Positions 15,269-22,498 of a stretch of DNA of 46,788 bases are shown piece after piece (position 1 is the first letter of the stretch; each line of letters starts with the position of its first letter). Source of the stretch: JANMOK01 sp031415055 (GTDB lineage Bacteria > Pseudomonadota > Alphaproteobacteria > Rhodobacterales > Rhodobacteraceae); contig JANOQZ010000007.1 of the NCBI GenBank assembly GCA_031415055.1, forward strand, positions 1-46,788. The letters run 5' to 3'. Made by a program: the position numbers and the translations under genes. Below the pieces are notes generated by a model. The model worked only from the letters and a program-made list of their open reading frames with translations. It was not told the DNA's origin and did no database searches.

Positions 15269-16143
15269 TCGAACTTTCGCAGTCGCCCGGCGCGCCTGTG
15301 CCCCGGATTCGCGGCCGGCGTCGAAGCGAATACCTGATTGGCGCCATATGCATTGCCGTCATTGCCATCATGCTCTGGCCGCTGCTCATGTCCTTTCTGG
15401 CTTCGGTCAAACCTGCGTCCGAAGCCGCGACGCCGCCGCCGAACTATCTTCCCAAGGCACTGAGTCTGGAAAATTATCAGGAGGTCGCCAGGTACCGCCA
15501 GGGGATCTGGGTCTATATCAGCAATTCGTTGAGCGTTGCGGCAATGACGATAGCCATGTGTCTGGTCCTGGCCGTTCCGGCAGGCTATGGCCTTGCCCGT
15601 TTCAATGTCCCAGGCAAGGAAATCTGGTTTCTGATGTTACTGGCGTCAATGATGATCCCCTATCAGGCACTGCTGGTACCGCTGTACCTGATGTTCTCCA
15701 AACTTGGCTTGACCGCCTCGCAGTTCGGGTTGGCGGTCCTGCACACGGTCCTGCAGTTGCCGTTCTCGATCTATCTCATGCGCAATTCGTTCGAAGGCAT
15801 TCCAAAAGAGATGGAAGAGGCTGCGGTCGTCGATGGCGCGTCGTCCTTTTTCACCCTGCGCAGAGTGTTCTTGCCTCTGGTCATTCCCGGAATGGTCACA
15901 GTCGCACTGTTCGCCTTCATCGCCAGCTGGAACGAATTTATCGGCGCCCTCATCATGATGAATACCGAAAACGCCTTTACTGTGCCAATCATGTTGACGA
16001 GCGTGGTTTCGGGCGATTTCGGTTCAGTCAACTGGGGCGGGCTGCAAGCCTCGGTGATCGTGTCGATCGTGCCCTGCCTGCTGGTCTATCTGCTGCTGCA
16101 GAAATACTACGTCTCGGGGTTCCTGTCAGGGGCGGTGAAGTGA
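15265..16143 (+). CDS. ABC transporter permease (MalG/UgpE-like)
   Basis: This is the second permease of the pair, MalG/LacG/UgpE class, 292 residues. Features are WPLLMSFLASVKPASEA near the first span, YLPKALSLENYQEV, the YISNSLSVAAMTIAMCLVLAVPAGYGLARF span, and the EAA loop EEAAVVDGASSFFTLRRVFLPL. The open frame begins at 15238 but the ATG at 15265 overlaps the previous stop as ATGA and starts just before the hydrophobic core, so it is chosen. Its stop overlaps the GTG start of the LacI gene (GTGA), which indicates coupled translation through the operon. Confidence 0.9.
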   Translation: MIELSQSPGAPVPRIRGRRRSEYLIGAICIAVIAIMLWPLLMSFLASVKPASEAATPPPNYLPKALSLENYQEVARYRQGIWVYISNSLSVAAMTIAMCLVLAVPAGYGLARFNVPGKEIWFLMLLASMMIPYQALLVPLYLMFSKLGLTASQFGLAVLHTVLQLPFSIYLMRNSFEGIPKEMEEAAVVDGASSFFTLRRVFLPLVIPGMVTVALFAFIASWNEFIGALIMMNTENAFTVPIMLTSVVSGDFGSVNWGGLQASVIVSIVPCLLVYLLLQKYYVSGFLSGAVK

Positions 16144-17186
16144 CCAGTCATGCACCGATACCGCCGCCGAACTTGCCGCGCGTGTTGCCGACGATTCGTG
16201 ACGTGGCCCGCGCGGCGGGGGTTTCGATCGGTACCGTATCCAAGGTCCTGAACCATACCGGCGCAATCGCACCGGCAACCCGCGAGCGGGTTACCCAAGT
16301 CGCGCGCGACCTACAGTTTCGGCCCAATACCTTGGCCCAAAGCCTGCATACCGGGCTTTCGGGCAGCATCGGCCTGATCTCGAACGACAGTTTCGGCCGC
16401 TTCACCATGCCCATCATGGAAGGACTGGAAGCGGTCCTGTCCACGCAGGGAATCGGCGTATTCATGTGCAATGCGACCGACGATCCGGGGCGTGAACAAA
16501 ACCACATCGATCAGCTACTTGCCAAGCAGGTTGACGGCCTTGTCGTCACCTCGCGCCGGTCGGATCACCGGCCCGGCGTTCGCCTTGGCGACCTTGGTAT
16601 CCCGGTCATCCATGTGTTTTCGCATTCCGACGATGTCAACGCGCTGACGCTGTTGGCCGATGACGAAGGCGGTGCCGTTTTGGCGGTCGACCACCTTGTG
16701 GCAGCCGGACGGCGGCGCATCGCGCATATTACCGGCCCGGATCATTTCGAAGCGGTGAGGCTGCGGCGGGCGGGGTATTTGTCCGCACTCGCCAAGGCAG
16801 GCGTTCGCGCCTTGCCGATCCTGCATGGCAAATGGTCCGAAGCTTGGGGACACGAGGCTGCCAGCGGGCTCATTGCCTCGGGCGCTACTCGGCCGGACGC
16901 AATCTTTTGCGGCAACGACCAGATAGCCCGCGGCGCGGCCGACGCCTTGCGCGAGGCCGGGCTGACCGTGCCTGGCGATGTGGCCATCGTCGGTTTTGAC
17001 AACTGGGAGGTGATGACCAGTGCCAGCCGCCCGCCGCTCAGCTCGATTGACATGCAATTGCCCGGCCTTGGCGCCGAGGCCGGGCGACGTCTAATCGGGA
17101 TGATCGCCGGCCGCGTTGATAGCGGTCTGGAACGACTGCCCTGCCGGCTGGTGGTCCGCGCCTCCAGCCTCGCTGTCAGTGACTGA
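16140..17186 (+). CDS. LacI-family transcriptional regulator
   Basis: This is a LacI-type repressor, 348 residues. The DNA-binding head is TIRDVARAAGVSIGTVSKVLN (about residues 20-40) followed by the hinge helix FRPNTLAQSLHTG. The ligand domain contains SGSIGLISNDSFGRFTMPIMEGLEAVL, DGLVVTSRR, DDEGGAVLAVDHLVAAGRRRIAHITGP, FCGNDQIARGAADALREAG and VAIVGFDNWEV, all typical. The start is GTG, overlapping the permease stop by four bases. It lies inside the operon it would control, between the transport and hydrolase genes. Two LacI-type palindromes upstream of the operon suggest autoregulation and induction by an imported sugar. The frame is open upstream (to 15348), but only the GTG at 16140 gives a normal LacI start. 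Confidence 0.9.
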   Translation: MTSHAPIPPPNLPRVLPTIRDVARAAGVSIGTVSKVLNHTGAIAPATRERVTQVARDLQFRPNTLAQSLHTGLSGSIGLISNDSFGRFTMPIMEGLEAVLSTQGIGVFMCNATDDPGREQNHIDQLLAKQVDGLVVTSRRSDHRPGVRLGDLGIPVIHVFSHSDDVNALTLLADDEGGAVLAVDHLVAAGRRRIAHITGPDHFEAVRLRRAGYLSALAKAGVRALPILHGKWSEAWGHEAASGLIASGATRPDAIFCGNDQIARGAADALREAGLTVPGDVAIVGFDNWEVMTSASRPPLSSIDMQLPGLGAEAGRRLIGMIAGRVDSGLERLPCRLVVRASSLAVSD

Positions 17187-17195
17187 AAGACCGGT

Positions 17196-17213
17196 GCGCG
17201 CCCGTTGGCGCGC
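17196..17213 (+). promoter_or_regulatory. Hairpin before the GH127 gene
   Basis: GCGCGCC (17196-17202) pairs with GGCGCGC (17207-17213) around CGTT, 11 bases before the AAGGAG ribosome binding site. It has no T-tract, so is more likely an mRNA stability or attenuation element than a terminator. Confidence 0.4.
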
Positions 17214-17237
17214 TGGTGATCAAAAGGAGAACTTTCG

Positions 17238-19133
17238 TTGCGCACCTATTCATCAGTGAAATTCAGCGATGTCAAAGTCACCGGGCCGTTCTGGGGCGAG
17301 CGACTGGAAACCGTGCTGACCCGCACCATCCCCAGCCAGCACAAGCAACTCGGCGCGCATGGCATCCTTGAGAGCCTGACCCTGCCCAAGCCGGTGCCGC
17401 CTCTGCGGCTGCCGCGCAACCGGCACAATTTCACCACGCAGATTTTCTGGGACAGCGACGTCGGCAAATGGATCGAGGCCGCGTCTTATGCCCTGTCGCA
17501 TCGCCGCGATGCCGGGATTGAGGCGCAGATCGAGGCGATCACCGATGATTTGGAAAAAGCGCAAGCGGCGGATGGATACCTCAACTGCTGGTATCTGGAG
17601 CGCGAGCCGGAGAACCGCTGGACCAACCTGCGCGACAATCACGAGTTGTACAATGCCGGCCACACGCTGGAAGGAGCTGTCGCCTATTACCATGCCACCG
17701 GGCGCGACCGGTTGATGAAGATCATGATGCGATATATGGATCATGTCGCCGAGACCTTCGGCCCGAAGCCCGGACAGAAGCGCGGCTATTGCGGCCATCA
17801 GGAAATCGAGCTGGCGCTGGTCAAACTGTTTCATGCCACCGGCATCCGCAAATATCTGAACCTTGCGACCTACTTCATCGACGAGCGCGGCGCGCTGCCG
17901 CACTACTTCGACATCGAACGGGTTGCGCGGGGCGAGGCGGACGAGGCGTTCATCCAGAGCACCTATGAATACAATCAGTCGCATCTGCCGGTGCGCGAAC
18001 AGACCAAAGTCGTCGGGCATGCTGTGCGGGCGATGTACATGTACACCGCCATGGCCGATCTGGCCGCCGAGCATGGCGACGCCAGCCTCAAGAAGGCCTG
18101 CGAAACCCTTTGGGCCGACGTAACCCGCACGCGGATGTATGTCACCGGCGGCTTCGGGCCTTCGGCCAGCAACGAGGGTTTCACCCGCGACTACGACCTG
18201 CCCAACGACACCGCCTATGCCGAGACCTGTGCCTCGGTCGCGTTCATCTTCTGGGCGGCGCGGATGCTCAACCTCGAACTCGACGGGCAGTACGGCGATT
18301 TTCTGGAACAGGCGCTTTACAACAATGCCATGGCGGGGCTGAGCCATGAGGGCACCACCTATTTCTATGACAACAAGCTGGAAAGCGACGGGTCGCACAA
18401 GCGCTGGGACTGGCATCCCTGCCCGTGCTGCACGATGAATGTGGCGCGGCTGGTGGCGTCAATCGCGGGCTATTTCTTTTCGGTCGCGGCAGACGAGGTG
18501 GCGTTGCATCTCTACGGCGGGGCCACGGCGACGCTGGACGTGGCGGGCGGCAAGGTGACTCTGGCGGAAACCTCCAACTATCCGTGGTCGGGCGAGATCA
18601 GCATTGCCGTCAATCCGCAAGGCTGCGGCGCCTTCACGCTAGCACTTCGGGTTCCGGGCTGGGCAAGGCAGGTATCGGCCAAGGTCAACGGTGCGCCGCT
18701 GAATATGGTCGGTGTCGAGCGCGGCTATCTAAAGATCAAGCGCAGCTGGGCCGCAGGCGATATTGTGACCCTTTCGTTGCCGATGCCGGTCGAGCGGCTC
18801 TATGCCCATCCCGACGTGCGCCAGGACGCGGGCCGGGTGGCGCTACGGCGCGGGCCGCTGGTCTATTGCCTGGAACAGCATGACAACGCCGCCCCGGTGC
18901 AGCGGATCAGGCTTCCCGCCGAAGCGGTGCTGACGGCGGAGTGGCGGGAAGACCTGCTGGGAGGCATCAGCGTCGTTCGGGCCGAAGCCAAGGTCGCCGA
19001 TGCCGCTGGCTGGGACGCTACCCTGTACCGTAACTCACCCCCGGTCGAGTTGGGCAGCCCGCTGACCGCCGTGCCCTATTACATCTGGTGCAACCGGGGT
19101 GCGAACCCGATGCAGCTTTGGCTGAGGGAGTAA
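17238..19133 (+). CDS. GH127 (DUF1680) beta-L-arabinofuranosidase-type glycosidase
   Basis: This is a glycoside hydrolase of family 127, whose best-known member (Bifidobacterium HypBA1) releases beta-L-arabinofuranose by a cysteine nucleophile and zinc. The protein is 631 residues with no signal peptide, so it acts in the cytoplasm on imported sugars. It has an alpha/alpha barrel followed by beta-sandwich regions. Against HypBA1 spacing, the candidate acid/base Glu313 (SNEGF) lies 16 residues before Glu329 in ETC, with Cys331, and the CPCC motif gives Cys397 and Cys398, so all five residues (acid/base, three Zn ligands, nucleophile) are in place. I aligned these by eye. The start is TTG at 17238, 8 bases after AAGGAG. 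It follows the LacI gene and precedes the ATPase gene by 7 bases. Confidence 0.9.
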   Translation: MRTYSSVKFSDVKVTGPFWGERLETVLTRTIPSQHKQLGAHGILESLTLPKPVPPLRLPRNRHNFTTQIFWDSDVGKWIEAASYALSHRRDAGIEAQIEAITDDLEKAQAADGYLNCWYLEREPENRWTNLRDNHELYNAGHTLEGAVAYYHATGRDRLMKIMMRYMDHVAETFGPKPGQKRGYCGHQEIELALVKLFHATGIRKYLNLATYFIDERGALPHYFDIERVARGEADEAFIQSTYEYNQSHLPVREQTKVVGHAVRAMYMYTAMADLAAEHGDASLKKACETLWADVTRTRMYVTGGFGPSASNEGFTRDYDLPNDTAYAETCASVAFIFWAARMLNLELDGQYGDFLEQALYNNAMAGLSHEGTTYFYDNKLESDGSHKRWDWHPCPCCTMNVARLVASIAGYFFSVAADEVALHLYGGATATLDVAGGKVTLAETSNYPWSGEISIAVNPQGCGAFTLALRVPGWARQVSAKVNGAPLNMVGVERGYLKIKRSWAAGDIVTLSLPMPVERLYAHPDVRQDAGRVALRRGPLVYCLEQHDNAAPVQRIRLPAEAVLTAEWREDLLGGISVVRAEAKVADAAGWDATLYRNSPPVELGSPLTAVPYYIWCNRGANPMQLWLRE

Positions 19134-19140
19134 GCCGACG

Positions 19141-20229
19141 ATGTCGTATGTTGAACTGAAAGGGCTGGGAAAGACTTTCGGCGCGATCGACGTGATCCGC
19201 AATATCAACCTTTCCGTTGAAAAGGGGGAGTTTTGCGCACTTCTTGGCCCGTCCGGGTGCGGAAAATCGACGTTATTGCGATTGATTGCCGGGCTGGAGG
19301 ATGCCACAACCGGCGAAATCCGCATCAACGGCAAGGATGTCACCGACCTCGCCCCGGCCGCGCGGCGGATTGCCATGGTTTTTCAGTCCTACGCGCTCTA
19401 CCCGCATATGAGCGTCGCTGAAAACATCGCGTTCTCGCTGGAAGTTGCGGGCATGAAAAAACCTGAACGGCTGGCACGCGCGGCAGAAGTGGCTAGGACT
19501 CTGAAACTCGAACAGCTGCTTGACAGGCGTCCCGCGGCGCTGTCGGGTGGCCAGCGCCAACGCGTGGCGATCGGCCGGGCGCTGGTGCGCGACCCCGAAG
19601 TTTTCCTGTTCGACGAACCGCTGTCAAACCTCGATGCCATGTTGCGCGTGCAGATGCGTCTGGAACTGTCGAACCTGCATCACGATCTGGCGGCGACGAT
19701 GATCTATGTCACCCATGATCAGATCGAGGCGATGACAATGGCCGACCGGATTGTCGTGCTGGATCAGGGCCAGATCATGCAGGTCGGCGCCCCGATGGAG
19801 CTGTACGAACGACCCGCCAACCGCTTCGTCGCCGCTTTTATCGGCTCGCCTTCGATGAACTTCCTGCCTGCCCGCGTCACCGATCTCGACCCGTCCGGTC
19901 ATATCGTTCTGGATATTGCCTCTGGCGCGGGGTCATTCAAACTTGGTCGGCGCGGGCCGGGTCCTGCGGTCGGAACATCGGTGGAACTTGGCATCCGCCC
20001 GGAAAATGCAACCCTGCTTGACCGTAGTGCTACAGGTACGGCGCTTTCCGGGCGCATCCGGCTGGTTGAGCGCCTTGGCAACCAGACGTTGGTGCATATC
20101 GACACCGCCGCCGGTGTTTTCACGCTGCAAGGCCCGGGCAATCTGGAGGCGAAAATGGGCGACGATGCCGCACTTGGATTTGATCCGAGCAGGACGCATT
20201 TGTTCGCCCAAGATGGCCGGGCACTATAG
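19141..20229 (+). CDS. Sugar ABC transporter ATPase (MsmX/UgpC type)
   Basis: This is the cytoplasmic ATPase for the MalEFG-type importer upstream, 362 residues. Walker A is GPSGCGKST (36-44), the signature LSGGQRQRVAIGRAL, Walker B VFLFDEPLSNLDA, and the switch histidine is in MIYVTHDQIEAMTMADRI. The C-terminal 130 residues form the TOBE domain of the MalK/UgpC branch (ERPANRFVAAFIGSPSMNF, VELGIRPENATL). The gene ends the operon and completes it, so this importer does not need a shared ATPase. There are no signs of EIIA-glucose contact residues that I can verify. Confidence 0.92.
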   Translation: MSYVELKGLGKTFGAIDVIRNINLSVEKGEFCALLGPSGCGKSTLLRLIAGLEDATTGEIRINGKDVTDLAPAARRIAMVFQSYALYPHMSVAENIAFSLEVAGMKKPERLARAAEVARTLKLEQLLDRRPAALSGGQRQRVAIGRALVRDPEVFLFDEPLSNLDAMLRVQMRLELSNLHHDLAATMIYVTHDQIEAMTMADRIVVLDQGQIMQVGAPMELYERPANRFVAAFIGSPSMNFLPARVTDLDPSGHIVLDIASGAGSFKLGRRGPGPAVGTSVELGIRPENATLLDRSATGTALSGRIRLVERLGNQTLVHIDTAAGVFTLQGPGNLEAKMGDDAALGFDPSRTHLFAQDGRAL

Positions 20230-20826
20230 GAACCGGATCGTTCGCCGCCAAAACTAGGCGAACATATGTGCGGCGAACCGATGCCTGCCCAGTTCGCCCG
20301 GAGAAGTTTCGACGGCGGTCCCGTTCCCTCAACCAGTTTCAACTCACCAAACATTCTCGCCGATTGCGGATGTGCTGATTTTCGCAAGGAAACGCAGTAT
20401 TTTCGCGGCGTATCTGTTGACTGAACTTCGGCCGAAGTGCCGAAATCCGCTCTCAGATCCCCAATGTTGTCCAAAGCTCAGGACTGAATGCAATTGATAT
20501 GGTTGGAAAAAATCATTTAAATCAGTGCGTTAGAGATAGTCGAAGAGCCAGGATTTCGACGATACGACTGCCTGACCGTCGAAACTGGCATCGAACTGCA
20601 GTTTGCGGAGCAGCCCGTGGGCGACTGATTTTCGTGAATCGAACAATCACATCGTTTTGACCGCGATCGGCTATTTTTGTTTGATTTCCTATCGAACGGA
20701 AAGCGAATGGCGGTTGCCCGGTTTGGTAAACCAAAGCGCACTTTGATCGAGTTAGACAGCGTTCATTGTTGTCACATTTTCCGAAAAAGCGTAGCCTGTG
20801 GCAATGGAAGCGCAAGGGAGAGGGCA
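20230..20826. other. Intergenic gap with an inverted repeat and a promoter-like site
   Basis: The gap has no recognised gene. GTTCGCCGC (20240-20248) and GCGGCGAAC (20270-20278) form a perfect inverted repeat with a 21-base loop just after the operon end. Further on, TTGTCA, a 17-base spacer and TAGCCT lie about 35-60 bases before the small SnoaL-like gene and are a plausible promoter. The middle part (about 20480-20760) may be decayed coding sequence, but I recognise nothing. Confidence 0.35.
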
Positions 20827-21159
20827 ATGTCACTTTACCAGAAAATAGAAAAGGCGACCGAGAAGAAGGATGCCGACGCTTATCTGAAGCTGCTACACGA
20901 CGATTACATGTTCGTCCGCCACCAATCCGGCCAGACCATGAGCAAAGGCGCGATGGGCGACATGCTGCGCAAGATGATGGCCAGCGACAGCATGGTGGTG
21001 CATGACAGCCGCTGCATCTATGAAAACGACGATATTCTGGTCGAACATTCGGTCATGGACTTCCCGGACGGTAGCCGCGAGGCGGTGATGGGAGTCCACA
21101 CATTGAAAGGCGGCAAGATTCTGCGGACCGAGACAGGGGCGACACTGGTCAAGAAATAG
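20827..21159 (+). CDS. SnoaL-like / NTF2-fold small protein
   Basis: This is a 110-residue protein of the NTF2-like superfamily (SnoaL or DUF4440 type), which form cone-shaped alpha/beta proteins used as isomerases, hydrolases or ligand binders. Features are MSLYQKIEKATEKKDADAYLKLLHDDYMFVRHQSG at the start, the central VVHDSRCIYENDDILVEHSVMDFPDG and the closing HTLKGGKILRTETGAT strands. The open frame begins upstream at 20677, but the ATG at 20827 has AGGGAGAGG ahead and starts the fold, so it is chosen. It lies alone before the monooxygenase gene and may or may not belong to it. The specific reaction is unknown. Confidence 0.75.
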   Translation: MSLYQKIEKATEKKDADAYLKLLHDDYMFVRHQSGQTMSKGAMGDMLRKMMASDSMVVHDSRCIYENDDILVEHSVMDFPDGSREAVMGVHTLKGGKILRTETGATLVKK

Positions 21160-21292
21160 GATCGGCACGTTGGAAAACCGGTTGGTGGATCGGGCCTGAA
21201 CAGCGGCTTTTCTGAATTGTATCAGCGTGTTTTTCATGACGGCCGCAATTGTACGTTGCTGTCTGCCGCTAGGTTTGTCACCTTCGCACCCC

Positions 21293-22498
21293 ATGACGAA
21301 ACTCCTTTCCATTGCTGTCGCCGGGTGCGGTATCGCGGGCCTTTCAGCAACGATATTGCTCAACCGACAGGGCCACCAAATCACCGTGTTCGACCAATTC
21401 GCCCAGCCTTTGCCGGTGGGTTCGGGGCTGGTGATCCAACCCGTCGGCCAAGCCGTTTTGGCGGAACTTGGGGTGCTCGAAGCTGCACTAGCCCAAGGCG
21501 CTCATATCAGCCGCATGGTCGGCTATGTTTCGGGAGGCAATGGCACGGCGCTGGATGCACGGTATGATGCGGGCGGCAAAGGGCGGTTCGGGTTGGCGCT
21601 GCATCGGTCGGTTTTGTTTTCCCTATTGCTGGAAAAGGCCATCGCTGAAGGCATCAAAATCACCCAATCCGCGCGTGTTTTGAGGGCTAAAACGGGCCTG
21701 ATTCAGCTTGAATCAGGCACTTCGCAGGGCCCTTTTGACCTGATCATCGACGCCGCTGGTGCGCAATCGCCATTGTCGCCACAACCGGGGAAGCTCTTGC
21801 CCTATGGGGCGGTCTGGGCAAGTGTTGATTGGCCCGAAGGCATACCCGAACACACCAATGAATTGCGCCAGACTTATCAGGCTGCAAGGCACATGCTGGG
21901 TGTGCTGCCCATTGGCACGATGAACGGCAGTGCCAGGCGCAAAGCGGCGATATTCTGGAGCCTTCGTCAAGACAGTTACACCGATTGGCTGGCCCAGCCG
22001 CTGGACGATTGGAAAGCCCAAGCCACAGCCCTGTGGCCCGACTTCGCGCCGTTCCTGTCCACAATCACCGAGCATGCGCAGATGACCATGGCCCGCTACC
22101 GCCACGGCTCGCTGCGCACGCCCCTTGAGGGCAATCTGGTGCATATCGGCGATGCTTGGCACGTCGCCAGCCCGCAGCTTGGGCAGGGAGCCAATATGGC
22201 GCTGTTGGACGCCCTTGCGCTGTCTGCCGCCCTTCGACACCACAATGACCTCAACACCGCCCTAACGGCCTTCCACGCGCTGCGCAGGCGGCATCTGGCG
22301 CTGTATCAGTTCGCCAGTCGATTGCTGACCCCGCTGTATCAATCTGACAGCCGCATCCTGCCGCTTCTGCGCGACCATATCCTGACCCCAGCCTCGAAAC
22401 TGAAACCCGCGCGAATCCTCGTCGGCAAACTGGTCTGTGGCGACCTTATTGCGCCTTTGGCATCTCGCGCGCTTCCATCGCCACGAACCAACGATTGA
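21293..22498 (+). CDS. FAD-dependent monooxygenase (PHBH/UbiH fold)
   Basis: This is a class A flavoprotein monooxygenase or hydroxylase, 401 residues, that would use NAD(P)H and oxygen on an aromatic or similar substrate. The FAD site is VAGCGIAGLSATILLNRQGHQITVFD near the N-terminus. The second FAD motif is GNLVHIGDAWHVASPQLGQGANMALLDA (near residue 290), the GDAxHxxxPxxGQGxN pattern of the family. The frame opens at 21227 but Met at 21293 fits the fold start; its ribosome binding site is weak. The last 53 bases overlap the end of the DUF2339 gene on the other strand. Substrate unknown. Confidence 0.85.
   Translation: MTKLLSIAVAGCGIAGLSATILLNRQGHQITVFDQFAQPLPVGSGLVIQPVGQAVLAELGVLEAALAQGAHISRMVGYVSGGNGTALDARYDAGGKGRFGLALHRSVLFSLLLEKAIAEGIKITQSARVLRAKTGLIQLESGTSQGPFDLIIDAAGAQSPLSPQPGKLLPYGAVWASVDWPEGIPEHTNELRQTYQAARHMLGVLPIGTMNGSARRKAAIFWSLRQDSYTDWLAQPLDDWKAQATALWPDFAPFLSTITEHAQMTMARYRHGSLRTPLEGNLVHIGDAWHVASPQLGQGANMALLDALALSAALRHHNDLNTALTAFHALRRRHLALYQFASRLLTPLYQSDSRILPLLRDHILTPASKLKPARILVGKLVCGDLIAPLASRALPSPRTND

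Noticed and set aside
17253..18416. 387-codon frame antisense to the GH127 gene
   Set aside because: The sense strand carries conserved GH127 motifs, while the antisense product has none.
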